A stretch of DNA of 64,000 nt from JAAYLC01 sp035654795 (GCA_035654795.1 DASRWC010000029.1:62001-126000), one strand, 5' to 3'. Shown: positions 34,351 through 43,317, counted from the first letter of the stretch. Notes: generated by a model from the sequence alone, not told the origin. Numbers and translations: made by a program.

Positions 34351-35115
34351 ATGAAAAAAAGCATGTATATTATTCTTCTGCTTTCTTTGATCTCCTGTGG
34401 GGGAACGAAAAAAATATCAACTACCACAGCAGAGGCACTATCTGCCAAGCAAGTATTTAAACTTCATGAAGATACCTTTCCGGAGTTTAACACTTTGGCC
34501 GCACGTGTACAGGTTGCACATCAGACTATAGACAAGGAACAACGCATCACCATTAGTCTGCGGATGAAAAAAGACGAAGTGATTTGGGCAAAAGCAGCAA
34601 TCCTGGGCATCACTGTTGCTAAAGTTTATATAACTCCAAAGAAGGTGATGTACTACGAAACCGTGGGAGGAACCTATTTTGAAGGGGATTTTGCCTTGTT
34701 AAGCGAGTGGATTGGAATGGATGTTAATTTTGAACAGACTCAGAACATTTTGTTAGGACAGTCCATTTTTAATTTATCATCGGCAGCTTATTCTTCCGAA
34801 ATTTCCCAAAATAAGTTTAAGGTGCAACCGAAAAAGCAACTTCCAAATTTTATACTTTCGTTATTTATAAATCCGGGAGATTATCGGGTAGCATCTACGT
34901 CTGTGGAACAACCGGAATATGAGCGCATTTTGTATTTGCGGTACGGCGATTATCAGATGTTGCAAAATCAATACTTTCCTACAACTATTGCCGTTGTGAG
35001 TACTGAGAGTGGAGAGCAAACAAAAATTGGCATAGATTACAAAAAAATAGACATTAACGCCGATGTGAGTTTTCCTTTTGAGATTCCTTCCGGATATAAG
35101 CGTATAGAACTATAG
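34351..35115 (+). CDS. DUF4292 lipoprotein
   Basis: 254 residues with a lipoprotein signal (LLSLISCGGTKK; lipid-modified Cys near residue 17). The mature part fits DUF4292, a LolB-like half-barrel that may carry lipid or lipoprotein ligands in the periplasm: beta strands with RITISLRMKKDEVIWAKAAI and VYITPKKVMYYETVGGTYFE, and a final TSVEQPEYERILYL pattern. Directly follows the TPR gene (6 bp) and precedes the EnvC-like gene (4 bp). Function is inferred from fold family and context only. Confidence 0.8.
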   Translation: MKKSMYIILLLSLISCGGTKKISTTTAEALSAKQVFKLHEDTFPEFNTLAARVQVAHQTIDKEQRITISLRMKKDEVIWAKAAILGITVAKVYITPKKVMYYETVGGTYFEGDFALLSEWIGMDVNFEQTQNILLGQSIFNLSSAAYSSEISQNKFKVQPKKQLPNFILSLFINPGDYRVASTSVEQPEYERILYLRYGDYQMLQNQYFPTTIAVVSTESGEQTKIGIDYKKIDINADVSFPFEIPSGYKRIEL

Positions 35116-35119
35116 CTCC

Positions 35120-36370
35120 ATGAAGTATTTAAAGATTTTTCTTTTTTCGTTTTGTTTTATGCTTGCAGCGCCTCAGGTTTATTCTCAAAAGGATAAACAG
35201 AAGGAACTGGAAGCCAAAAGAAAGGCGATTTTAGAAGAAATCAAACAAATCAATTCGCTTTTATCTAAAACACGCACTCAGGAAAAGTCTGTTCTTTCTC
35301 AGGTGGAGGATATCAACACTAAAATTGCAGCTACTGAAAATCTGATCCGGGTTACCAATCAGCAGGCTAATTTACTCACGCGCAACATCAATAGTAACAT
35401 TGACAAGATCAGCACCCTTCAAGAGGAACTGAAAGTGATGAAAGAAGATTATGCCGAGATGGTGCGAAAGTCATACAAGAGTAAGAATCAGCAAAGTCGG
35501 GTAATGTTTTTGTTATCGTCTGAAAGTTTTCTACAAGCTTACAAACGGGTTCAGTATATGAAGCAGTATGCAGCCTACCGAAAACGTCAGGGAGAGGAAA
35601 TTAACCTGAAAACCAAAGAGCTTCAGAGGTTAAATGACGATTTAATGGCGCAGAAGAAAGAAAAACAAAAACTTATAGATGAGAATAATGTTGCCAAAAA
35701 TCAATTATTAAAAGAGCGACAGGCTCAACAAGAGCTGGTGGCAACTTTAAAGAAGAATGAGAGCACTTATACCGCTCAAATCAGAACCAAGCAGAAGGAA
35801 GCCGATAAAATAGACCGTGAAATTGATGCCTTGATTCGTGCTGCAATTGAGGAAGCAAATAGGAAGGCGGCAGCCGCCGCAGGCTCAAAAAAGACACCTA
35901 CTGCTCCTGCTGCTTCGGGTGGGTTTGCTTTAACGGCAGAAGACAAAGCTCTCGCAGCTAGTTTTAGCAGCAACAAAGGAAAACTTCCTTGGCCCGTAGA
36001 ACGCGGGATGGTCGTTAAAAGTTTTGGAACGCATAGACATCCTCAATTCCCCAACGTCACCACAAGTAGCAGCGGTGTAGAAATTGCTACTGAAGATCTG
36101 GCTCCCGTACGTGCAGTTTTTGACGGAACAGTGATGTCTATTCAAAAAATAAAAGGAGCCCATATTACGCTCTTTATTCAGCATGGGGATTATATCACCG
36201 TTTACAGCAATCTTGAAACCGTATCCGTTAAAAAGGGAGACAAGGTAACCACCAAGCAACAAATCGGAACAGTAGCTCAGAGCCCTACAGCAGGACGCAC
36301 TATTTTGAAGTTTTATATTTACAGAAACAACGTCAAAATAAATCCGGCGGAATGGATTTATAGAATGTAG
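35120..36370 (+). CDS. EnvC-like murein hydrolase activator with degenerate LytM domain
   Basis: 416 residues. Signal peptide (MKYLKIFLFSFCFMLAAPQV), then a coiled coil (about 24-255, rich in K/E/Q), an alanine-rich linker and a C-terminal M23/LytM fold (about 285-416). The metal-binding residues of active LytM enzymes are absent: the expected His-x3-Asp is Ser-Ser-Gly-Val-Glu (SSSGVEIATE) and the last HxH is Y-S-N-L. This loss is typical of EnvC and NlpD, which activate cell-wall amidases rather than cut themselves. Last gene of the run; a bidirectional terminator follows. Confidence 0.85.
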   Translation: MKYLKIFLFSFCFMLAAPQVYSQKDKQKELEAKRKAILEEIKQINSLLSKTRTQEKSVLSQVEDINTKIAATENLIRVTNQQANLLTRNINSNIDKISTLQEELKVMKEDYAEMVRKSYKSKNQQSRVMFLLSSESFLQAYKRVQYMKQYAAYRKRQGEEINLKTKELQRLNDDLMAQKKEKQKLIDENNVAKNQLLKERQAQQELVATLKKNESTYTAQIRTKQKEADKIDREIDALIRAAIEEANRKAAAAAGSKKTPTAPAASGGFALTAEDKALAASFSSNKGKLPWPVERGMVVKSFGTHRHPQFPNVTTSSSGVEIATEDLAPVRAVFDGTVMSIQKIKGAHITLFIQHGDYITVYSNLETVSVKKGDKVTTKQQIGTVAQSPTAGRTILKFYIYRNNVKINPAEWIYRM

Positions 36371-36463
36371 GTTTCACACCGATTCAAAACAGAAAGAGCT
36401 TGATACCGAATATTTCTAAAAGTAGGGAAGTGAACGATTCATCTTTACGAAGAAGTAGAAATT

Positions 36464-36499
36464 AAAAAATCCCGAGCTCTAAGAGATCGGGATTTTTTA
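36464..36499. terminator. bidirectional terminator between EnvC-like gene and tRNA-Gln
   Basis: AAAAAATCCCGA pairs with TCGGGATTTTTT around an 11-base loop; A and T runs on both strands. Serves the plus-strand operon and the minus-strand tRNA. Confidence 0.85.
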
Positions 36500-36500
36500 G

Positions 36501-36573
36501 TTGGCCCACTAGGGATCGAACCTAGACTCTTCTGAACCAAAATCAGACGTGTTGCCAATTACACCATGGGCCA
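36501..36573 (-). tRNA. tRNA-Gln (anticodon TTG)
   Basis: 73 nt on the minus strand. The 7-bp acceptor stem is TGGCCCA/TGGGCCA, with discriminator A; the anticodon stem TCTGA/TCAGA encloses loop TTTTGGT, giving anticodon TTG (glutamine, CAA). The T arm has GGTTCGATCCC. CCA is not encoded. The stretch on the minus strand after it forms the terminator described above. Confidence 0.95.
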
Positions 36574-36687
36574 TTTTCCTTAATGCGGTGCAAATTTAAT
36601 ACAATCTTTCAATTAACCAAATATTGAGTAGAAATAAATTTCACACACCACCTTAAACCTCTGTTTATCAAGAGAGCATTATTCAAA

Positions 36688-37344
36688 TTAAATCACTATT
36701 GCCTCCGCTTTTGCTCCTAAACTCAGTAACGCATCTGTTATTTCTTCCGTAAATTGTCTTGGGCCGCAGACGTAGAACTGCCTGTCAAATCTTCCTATAT
36801 TCTCAATCAGGAACTTTTTATCAATTTTTTTCTCCATAAATCCGATCACTCCTTCCCTTGTAAATACGTTCATAAAAGCGGGTCCCAACATTTTAAAAAG
36901 TTCTTCTCCCAGAATCACATCATCCTTTCTTTTGTTTGAATAAATTAGTGCAACCCTCTTCAGATTTCCGCTGTAGTACAAGGCTCGAAAGATAGCGATG
37001 AAAGGCGTGATGCCTGTTCCGCCGGCAATAAAGATTCCGGGACCCTTATAGCTTATGGTTCCGAAAACATCATGCAGTAAGAATTCGGCACCGGCATTTA
37101 ACTTTCCCATTTCTTTTGTGACTCCGTCCCTATCGTCATAAATTTTCACAATAAACTCCAGATGCGGCCATTCATTTAAAGAAGTAAAAGTAAAAGGTCT
37201 CAGCTTATCTTCCCATCCGGGAAGGTTAATGGATAAATGGGTGGACTGTCCGGGACGATATACGAAATCCTTTGGCTTTTCCACCACAAATTGCTTGACA
37301 TCATGGGTAAGATAGCTTGTGCCTAAAATTTTTAAGGTGTACAT
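36688..37344 (-). CDS. flavodoxin/ferredoxin reductase-like NAD(P)H oxidoreductase
   Basis: 218 residues, FNR-type flavoprotein. FAD-binding motif RPGQSTHLSIN lies in the beta-barrel half, GTGITPFIAIFRALYY is the dinucleotide-binding element and YVCGPRQF is the C-terminal motif of the NAD domain. No iron-sulfur ferredoxin domain is attached, so it is a reductase for a separate partner or a diaphorase. The gene stands alone between tRNA-Gln and the DUF2723 gene, divergent from the latter. Electron partner unknown. Confidence 0.82.
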   Translation of the reverse strand: MYTLKILGTSYLTHDVKQFVVEKPKDFVYRPGQSTHLSINLPGWEDKLRPFTFTSLNEWPHLEFIVKIYDDRDGVTKEMGKLNAGAEFLLHDVFGTISYKGPGIFIAGGTGITPFIAIFRALYYSGNLKRVALIYSNKRKDDVILGEELFKMLGPAFMNVFTREGVIGFMEKKIDKKFLIENIGRFDRQFYVCGPRQFTEEITDALLSLGAKAEAIVI

Positions 37345-37519
37345 GAATCACTTTTAAGGGCTAAAGGTAACAGAAATGAGGCTGTTCTAAAAGTTCATTT
37401 TATAAATTCACCACAACATTAGATTGTTTCATACGTTTGTGTGAAGGGAAGGCTTCTTAAAGTTCTATCTATCTGTATAATTATCATTAAATTCGCAGCT
37501 TCAAAAACCGATCGCATAG

Positions 37520-40500
37520 ATGCAGACATTCAATTTTACGAAATGGAACAAAATTACCGGATGGGTTGTTTTCGCCATAGCTCTCACCACTTACTGGCTA
37601 ACCGTTGAACCGACTGTCAGTTTTTGGGATTCGGGGGAATTTATAACAACCTCCAGTAATCTAGAAGTGGGGCATCCTCCGGGAGCGCCTTTATTCCAAA
37701 TGATAGGAGCGTTTTTCTCCATTTTTGCGCCCGATGCAACCTATGTAGCACTCACCATAAACCTGATGTCTGTTTTTGCGAGTGCTTTTACGATTTTGTT
37801 TATGTTCTGGTCGCTTACCATTCTTATCGGAAAAATGGTGGGGCTGCATGAAACCGTAGATGCTATTCGTGCTAAGGCCATTATTGGAAGTGCCGCTGTG
37901 GGATCATTGGCATTTGCTTTTACAGATAGTTTTTGGTTTAATGCCGTAGAAGCAGAAGTATATGCCATGGCTATTTGCCTTATGTCTATTCTTTTCTACC
38001 TCGGTCTTCGTTGGGAGCGAGATATGCATACCCCTCGAGGGAATAAATGGCTGGTACTCATTGCATTTATCATTGGTCTCTCGTTTGGAGTCCATTTTAT
38101 GGCGCTATTGGCCATTCCGGCAATCTTTTTCCTTTATTATTTCAAAAATGTAAAGACTGTTACGGTTAGCAATTTCATTATAGCATGTATTGCAAGTGCG
38201 GCGATTTTGCTTTTCATTTTTATCTTCCTTCTGCCTATGACGATGAAGTTTTTCAGTTCGGCAGAAGTCTTCTTTGTGAATAGCGTAGGCCTTCCATTTA
38301 ACGGGGGAACCATTATAGCTGCTCTTATTTTCATCGGACTTTTCTACTTTTTCTTAAAATACACGAGAAAAAAAGGATACGTTCACGCAAACACTTTGGT
38401 TCTTTGTATCCTTTTCATTTTCATAGGGTTTTCAAGTTGGTTGATGCTCCCGATTCGCGCCAATGCAGGAACCGTTATCAATGAAAATAATCCGGCCGAT
38501 GCTCGTGAGCTACTGGCTTATTACAATCGAGAGCAATATCCGGAAACCTCTTTGATTTACGGGCCAATGTTTTCTGACACCTATGCCGGTCTGGATCCTG
38601 TAAATCCGTATAAAGATGACAAACCGAATTATGAGCGGGATACCGTTAACAAGAAATACATCATTGTAAATAACTACAAAAATGCCGCTCAAAATACAGA
38701 CGATGCGCATAAAGGACTACTTCCCAGGATGTGGAGTCCGGAGCATAGCAAAAATTATCTGGAATTCACCGGCGGTTTGGATTTTACAATCAAACAGGAA
38801 TACCTTGATGAGCGAGGTCTTGTGGAGCAGGTAAATCTTTTCAAAAATGCCTATAGGCAAGGTAGAGTGGATACCGAAGAACTTCACAAATTCTTGAAAG
38901 AGTTTGGTGACATTTTAAACATCAAACCTCCTTCCCTAATGCAGAACCTGAGATTTATGTTTGAGTATCAGTTTGGGTATATGTATTGGCGTTATTTTAT
39001 GTGGAACTTCACCGGCAGACAAGATGATATTCAAGGTAGATATGACGATCTTCACGGGAATTGGATTAGCGGGATAAAATTCATTGATGAAATGCTGGTG
39101 GGGAATCAGAATGACCTGCCGTCGGACGTAAAAAACAATAAAGGACGGAATACTTACTTCTTCCTTCCCTTCATCTTAGGAATAATTGGGCTCGTCTTTC
39201 ATTTTAAAAATGACAGAAACAACTGGTGGGTATTGATGGTTTTTTTCCTTTTTACGGGAATAGCTTTAAAAATATATTTGAATGAACGCCCCTTCGAGCC
39301 GAGAGAGCGGGATTACGCGCTGGTGGGAAGTTTTTATGTTTTCGGAATGTGGATCGCCTATGGGGTCTACGCATTGTTTGACTTCTTAAAAAAACATTTA
39401 AAACCGCAGGCAGCTCTTCCTGTCGTTCTTGTTGTTACATCATTTGCCGCACCTGTATTGTTGGCTACTCAAAATTGGGATGACCACGACCGGAGCCACC
39501 GATATACCGCTCGCTCCATGGCTAAAATGTATCTTGATTCTTGCGATGAGAATGCAATCATCTTTACTATTGGAGATAACGATACTTTCGCCTTGTGGTA
39601 TGCACAAAACGTGGAAGGCTATCGCCGGGATGTCCGTGTGGTAAATACGAGTCTGTTCCAAACCGACTGGTATATAGACGATATGAAACGGCAAGCTTTT
39701 ACAAGCGCACCTATTCCATCTCAACTGGTGCACAATCAATATCGTTGGGGAACGCGAGATTTCCTTATTCACAATCAAAGGATTTCTATTGATACCTTAG
39801 ACATTGCCGATTGGATGCGCTTTGTTGCCGATGATACTGACCGCACCACAATCACCTGGGAAAACGGACAAGTGATCCACACCTTCCCGACAAAAGTGAT
39901 TCGTATTCCTGTAGATAAAGAAAGTGTTTTAAAACACGGAATTGTTCCCCAAAAAGATGCCGATAAAATTGTAGATGAAATTTTTATAAATCTGAAAAGC
40001 AACGTTATCTACAAAAACAGACTTTTGATGCTGGATATTATTGCCAACAACAACTGGGAACGTCCCATTTATTTCAGCGGCGGCAGCTTTGGAGATGATG
40101 ATTATTTGTGGATGAAGGATTATCTTCAACTGGAAGGAACGGTATATAAGTTGGTCCCAATTTATACGCCTATTGACAAAAGAAATCCTTTTGATATGGG
40201 AAGAATAGATGCTGACAAAATGTATGACATTGTCATGGGATGGGATTGGGGCAATGGCGAAAGTCCAAAAATCTACCACGACCCGGAAACTCGTAAAAAT
40301 GCGATTACATACCGCAGCAACCTTGCTCGTTTGGCAGAGACTTTATTAAATGAAGAGAAAAAAGATAAGGCTGAAAAAATTATAGACCTTGCGGTGGAAA
40401 AAATGCCCGTAAAATATTACGGCTATTATTCTCTGCTGGAACCTTTCGTCCTCGGGTATTACGAACTTGAGAAAGATGAGAAAGCCCGTGCGCTTTATGA

Positions 40501-40849
40501 AGAAGTACGTGATATTTATCGCGAACATCTTAACTGGTTTAACGGGTTCAAATTCAACCGCCAGCGCAATATTGCGGAGGAAATCATCTCCACAGTGGAG
40601 CGGTACCGAAGTTTGGTGAGGATTGTTGTTATTTATGATTCCGAAGAATACGGCAGAGAAGAAGTAAAACGTTTTAACGATTACATCAGAATGTTCAGGC
40701 ATTTCTACAATGCTGATGAAGGGCTGGATTATCAGGATGATGATTCGCCTACGGAGACTCATGAACTTTTAGACTTGGATTCTGCTATTATCAAAGAACT
40801 GGAGGAGCAGATGGAGCAACACCGGATGAGAGAAACCGAAAACCCTTGA
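37520..40849 (+). CDS. DUF2723 membrane protein (protein O-mannosyltransferase-like)
   Basis: 1109-residue membrane protein with about 10-12 hydrophobic segments in the first half and a long soluble C-terminus. The N-terminal signature WDSGEFITTS, with D37 and E40, is the conserved acidic motif of GT-C-type glycosyltransferases related to protein O-mannosyltransferases. The last 400 residues include a helical, repeat-like end (VEKMPVKYYGYYSLLEPFVL). Members of this family are common in Bacteroidota. A role in O-glycosylation of exported proteins is family-based inference. The next gene, a polysaccharide deacetylase, starts 3 bp after it, so the pair is probably one operon. Confidence 0.85.
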   Translation: MQTFNFTKWNKITGWVVFAIALTTYWLTVEPTVSFWDSGEFITTSSNLEVGHPPGAPLFQMIGAFFSIFAPDATYVALTINLMSVFASAFTILFMFWSLTILIGKMVGLHETVDAIRAKAIIGSAAVGSLAFAFTDSFWFNAVEAEVYAMAICLMSILFYLGLRWERDMHTPRGNKWLVLIAFIIGLSFGVHFMALLAIPAIFFLYYFKNVKTVTVSNFIIACIASAAILLFIFIFLLPMTMKFFSSAEVFFVNSVGLPFNGGTIIAALIFIGLFYFFLKYTRKKGYVHANTLVLCILFIFIGFSSWLMLPIRANAGTVINENNPADARELLAYYNREQYPETSLIYGPMFSDTYAGLDPVNPYKDDKPNYERDTVNKKYIIVNNYKNAAQNTDDAHKGLLPRMWSPEHSKNYLEFTGGLDFTIKQEYLDERGLVEQVNLFKNAYRQGRVDTEELHKFLKEFGDILNIKPPSLMQNLRFMFEYQFGYMYWRYFMWNFTGRQDDIQGRYDDLHGNWISGIKFIDEMLVGNQNDLPSDVKNNKGRNTYFFLPFILGIIGLVFHFKNDRNNWWVLMVFFLFTGIALKIYLNERPFEPRERDYALVGSFYVFGMWIAYGVYALFDFLKKHLKPQAALPVVLVVTSFAAPVLLATQNWDDHDRSHRYTARSMAKMYLDSCDENAIIFTIGDNDTFALWYAQNVEGYRRDVRVVNTSLFQTDWYIDDMKRQAFTSAPIPSQLVHNQYRWGTRDFLIHNQRISIDTLDIADWMRFVADDTDRTTITWENGQVIHTFPTKVIRIPVDKESVLKHGIVPQKDADKIVDEIFINLKSNVIYKNRLLMLDIIANNNWERPIYFSGGSFGDDDYLWMKDYLQLEGTVYKLVPIYTPIDKRNPFDMGRIDADKMYDIVMGWDWGNGESPKIYHDPETRKNAITYRSNLARLAETLLNEEKKDKAEKIIDLAVEKMPVKYYGYYSLLEPFVLGYYELEKDEKARALYEEVRDIYREHLNWFNGFKFNRQRNIAEEIISTVERYRSLVRIVVIYDSEEYGREEVKRFNDYIRMFRHFYNADEGLDYQDDDSPTETHELLDLDSAIIKELEEQMEQHRMRETENP

Positions 40850-40852
40850 TGT

Positions 40853-41518
40853 GTGAAACCTGTTGGCGTTCCTAAGTTTATTCAGCGTCTTTTTCCGAGA
40901 CGTTTATGGGAAGCAGAAACCGATGAGAAAAAGATCTATCTAACCTTTGATGATGGCCCCATTCCTATTGTCACCCCTTGGGTAATGGATCAACTATCCG
41001 AATATAACGCTAAGGGAACCTTCTTTTGCATCGGCGAAAATATTGAGAGACATTCGGATCTCTTCAAGAGACTTGCAGCAGCGGGCCACACTATCGGGAA
41101 CCACACTTTTAACCATTTAAAAGGTTGGAAAACCCACAAATACGATTATTTAGAAAACGTAAGATTGGCAGAACATTCCATGATAAAGTATGTTCCTGAT
41201 GTTTTTGAGTCAAAGAAATTCTTTCGTCCACCTTATGGCAAAATGACTTCTTCTCAAGCAAAACTCATCGAGAATGCCGGATATATCATTGTAATGTGGA
41301 ATCTTCTGTCCTATGATTATGACGCTTCTCTGTCAGGGGAACAAGTATTTAAAAATGTGCAAGAAAACCTTGGCAAGGGCAGTATTGTTGTTTTACATGA
41401 CAGTTTAAAGGCTGAGAAAAACTTGAGGTATGTTTTGCCTTTAATGCTAAGGGAATATTCAGAAGAAGGCTATAAGTTCTGCGGTCTTAATGATCTTTAT
41501 TCAGCCACATATTCCTGA
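40853..41518 (+). CDS. polysaccharide deacetylase (NodB homology)
   Basis: 221-residue carbohydrate esterase family 4 protein. Motif 1 is TFDDGP (the two Asp: base and metal ligand), motif 2 NHTFNH, motif 3 RPPYGKM, motif 4 MWNLLSYDYD, motif 5 IVVLHDS. All metal ligands seem present. It removes N-acetyl groups from polysaccharide or peptidoglycan; no secretory signal is evident, so the site of action is unclear. Starts with GTG at 40853. Its last 22 bp overlap the convergent thioredoxin-like gene. Confidence 0.88.
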   Translation: MKPVGVPKFIQRLFPRRLWEAETDEKKIYLTFDDGPIPIVTPWVMDQLSEYNAKGTFFCIGENIERHSDLFKRLAAAGHTIGNHTFNHLKGWKTHKYDYLENVRLAEHSMIKYVPDVFESKKFFRPPYGKMTSSQAKLIENAGYIIVMWNLLSYDYDASLSGEQVFKNVQENLGKGSIVVLHDSLKAEKNLRYVLPLMLREYSEEGYKFCGLNDLYSATYS

Positions 41519-41799
41519 AGCAAGCCTGTAAGTGTGCCGGCGTCTTGTTCGCCACTTTGGCGCCACTTCATCTCTCCGTCTTTATAAATCATGAGCGTAG
41601 GAACCGTTTTGATTTTCAGCGCATCAGCCAATTCCTGATTTTTTTCAATATCGATTTTAATCACCTTGGCGGCGTCTCCCAAATTGGAAGCAATGGTTCG
41701 GAGCACCGGATTCATGTTTTCGCTTTCATGGTTTCCTTCGTTATAGAATGCTAACAGAACAGGAACTTTCGCATCAATTAAATCTCCGAACTTTGACAT
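41497..41799 (-). CDS. thioredoxin-fold protein lacking active-site cysteines
   Basis: 100 residues with the thioredoxin fold: beta-alpha-beta start (VPVLLAFYNEGNHESENM), then KVIKIDIEKNQELADALKIK and the cis-proline loop TVPTLMIYKDGEMKWRQSG. There is no cysteine at all; the usual W-C-x-x-C-region is replaced by Y-N-E-G-N-H-E-S. It therefore cannot do dithiol exchange and may act as a chaperone or adaptor, as seen for other redox-dead thioredoxin-like proteins. Its 3' end overlaps the polysaccharide deacetylase stop. Confidence 0.85.
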   Translation of the reverse strand: MSKFGDLIDAKVPVLLAFYNEGNHESENMNPVLRTIASNLGDAAKVIKIDIEKNQELADALKIKTVPTLMIYKDGEMKWRQSGEQDAGTLTGLLQEYVAE

Positions 41800-41824
41800 A
41801 ATGTAATTTCTGTGATTAGTTTCA

Positions 41825-41832
41825 CAAATATA
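41825..41832 (-). promoter_or_regulatory. candidate -7 box for the thioredoxin-like gene
   Basis: TATATTTG on the minus strand, exact TAnnTTTG match, 25 nt upstream of the ATG at 41799. Confidence 0.4.
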
Positions 41833-41851
41833 ATATTTCCGTTCTATAAAT

Positions 41852-43090
41852 TTAGACCGCCGAATTTCTTTTCTTTCTCAATTCGATCACCGTAATTTCC
41901 GGCCAGATCCCCACTCTTCCGGGATAGGCGAGGTAACCAAAGCCGCGGTTTACGTTGAGATAGCGGTTATGATTTTCATCCTTATAGATTCCGGCCCAGT
42001 ATTTATACCTCCATTCTGCCGGACTCCACTTTACGATTCCGGGAATTTCAATCCCGAACTGCATTCCGTGGGTGTGTCCGCTCAACGTAAGGTCAAAATT
42101 GCGCATATCGTCTTTAATCTCTTCTTGCCAGTGAGTAGGATCATGTGTTAGCACAATTTTAAAATCTTCTGAAGTTAGCCCTTCTGATGCCTGATTGAGA
42201 TTCCCATCTTTTCGGAATCCTACTCCCCAGTTCTCTACACCTACCACAGCCATGCGGCCGCCCTCACGCTTTATCCATCGATGTTCGTTAAGAAGAAGAT
42301 TCCAACCCATTTCTCTTTGTATTTCTTTCAATTTGTTCAGGTTGGCTTTCTTATCGGCTATACTTTTCCAGTGCACATAATCGCCATAATCATGATTTCC
42401 GAGCACCGAAATCACACCGTCTCTTGCCTTTAATCTTGAAAAACTGCTTTGCCATGCTTCCATTTCTTCAGAAACGTTGTTCACCAGATCTCCGGTAAAA
42501 ACAATCATATCACTTTGTTGTGCATTTATTAAGTCAATTCCATAGTTGACTTTGTTGTAGTTATCAAAACTTCCGCTATGAATATCACTAATTTGTGAGA
42601 TGGTGTAGCCATCAAAAGCATCGGGAAGATTATCAAATTCCAAGACATATTTTAAAACCCGATAATCATATTTTCCTTTAATCATGCCATAAATAAGTGA
42701 GGAAAAAGGAATGGCTGCAAGTCCCAAAGCGAGGGTGCTTATAAACTTCCTTCTCGAAGGCATAAACGCCCCTCCCCCGTCTGAAAAAGAAGAAGTGCTA
42801 AAGAGCCCCGCCATCAATCGAATAATATCTTCTAAAAGAAGAAAAGCAACGAGGATAAGTTTCGGTCCGAAAACCACAAGAAACAATCCAAGGAGATACA
42901 TTCGTGGCGGCTGCATCATTTTGGGAGATCCGGCCCAGGAAAATTCATATAATATACCTGCAAGTGCAAGTGATGAGAGTGTGAAATAAATGAAAACCGG
43001 CAAATATCCCCGGAAAAGCGTTCTCACCGCTTGGAATGCATAAACATCCAGAAGAACAACTACCGTTATAAAAATTATCCATCGCATCAT
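41852..43090 (-). CDS. membrane-anchored metallophosphoesterase
   Basis: 412 residues from the Met pair at 43090/43087. A start at 43117 would lie upstream of the promoter box (43099-43106). Four hydrophobic segments in the first 150 residues, then a calcineurin-like phosphoesterase domain with the classic motifs: ISQISDIHSG (metal Asp and His), FTGDLVNN, LGNHDYGD, LTHDPTHW and SGHTHGMQFG. It resembles YkuE/LpxH-like membrane phosphodiesterases. The domain probably faces the periplasm; substrate unknown. The next upstream gene on this strand is the small ORF. Confidence 0.9.
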   Translation of the reverse strand: MMRWIIFITVVVLLDVYAFQAVRTLFRGYLPVFIYFTLSSLALAGILYEFSWAGSPKMMQPPRMYLLGLFLVVFGPKLILVAFLLLEDIIRLMAGLFSTSSFSDGGGAFMPSRRKFISTLALGLAAIPFSSLIYGMIKGKYDYRVLKYVLEFDNLPDAFDGYTISQISDIHSGSFDNYNKVNYGIDLINAQQSDMIVFTGDLVNNVSEEMEAWQSSFSRLKARDGVISVLGNHDYGDYVHWKSIADKKANLNKLKEIQREMGWNLLLNEHRWIKREGGRMAVVGVENWGVGFRKDGNLNQASEGLTSEDFKIVLTHDPTHWQEEIKDDMRNFDLTLSGHTHGMQFGIEIPGIVKWSPAEWRYKYWAGIYKDENHNRYLNVNRGFGYLAYPGRVGIWPEITVIELRKKRNSAV

Positions 43091-43098
43091 AAGGGGTG

Positions 43099-43106
43099 CA
43101 AAGATA
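43099..43106 (-). promoter_or_regulatory. candidate -7 box for the metallophosphoesterase
   Basis: TATCTTTG on the minus strand, exact TAnnTTTG match, 8 nt before the ATG at 43090. It lies inside the open frame and rules out the 43117 start. Confidence 0.45.
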
Positions 43107-43161
43107 ATATACTCCAATTCATCGTGTACCCTCTAAATGGAAGTTTACCTTAATTGTAAAC

Positions 43162-43317
43162 TTAAAACAACGAAACAAGACTTATTCCCAGTAGCGAAAA
43201 CGAAACTAAAGTCACTATCATTCCCAAGCATCCTTTGCTCACCATTCTCCCGATTTTTTGCTGTCTCCCACTTTTGGTCAAAGGTATTCCGGTTTTTCTG
43301 GAGATTTGTCTTTTCAC
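43162..43317 (-). CDS. probable small basic membrane protein
   Basis: 51 residues from a GTG at 43317: a positively charged N-terminus (VKRQISRKTGIPLTKSGRQQ) followed by one hydrophobic stretch (GCLGMIVTLVSFSLLGISLV). The polar half looks like a small protein type I have seen in Flavobacteriaceae genomes, but I cannot confirm it without a search. A GGGG run lies about 9 nt before the start. It sits in the gap between a T9SS cargo gene and the metallophosphoesterase, all minus strand. Alternative frame 43145-43345 has no such pattern. Confidence 0.4.
   Translation of the reverse strand: MKRQISRKTGIPLTKSGRQQKIGRMVSKGCLGMIVTLVSFSLLGISLVSLF

Noticed and set aside
40346..40762. 138-residue open frame antisense to the DUF2723 gene
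   Set aside because: Lies wholly opposite a confident gene; no signal, motif or start context of its own.
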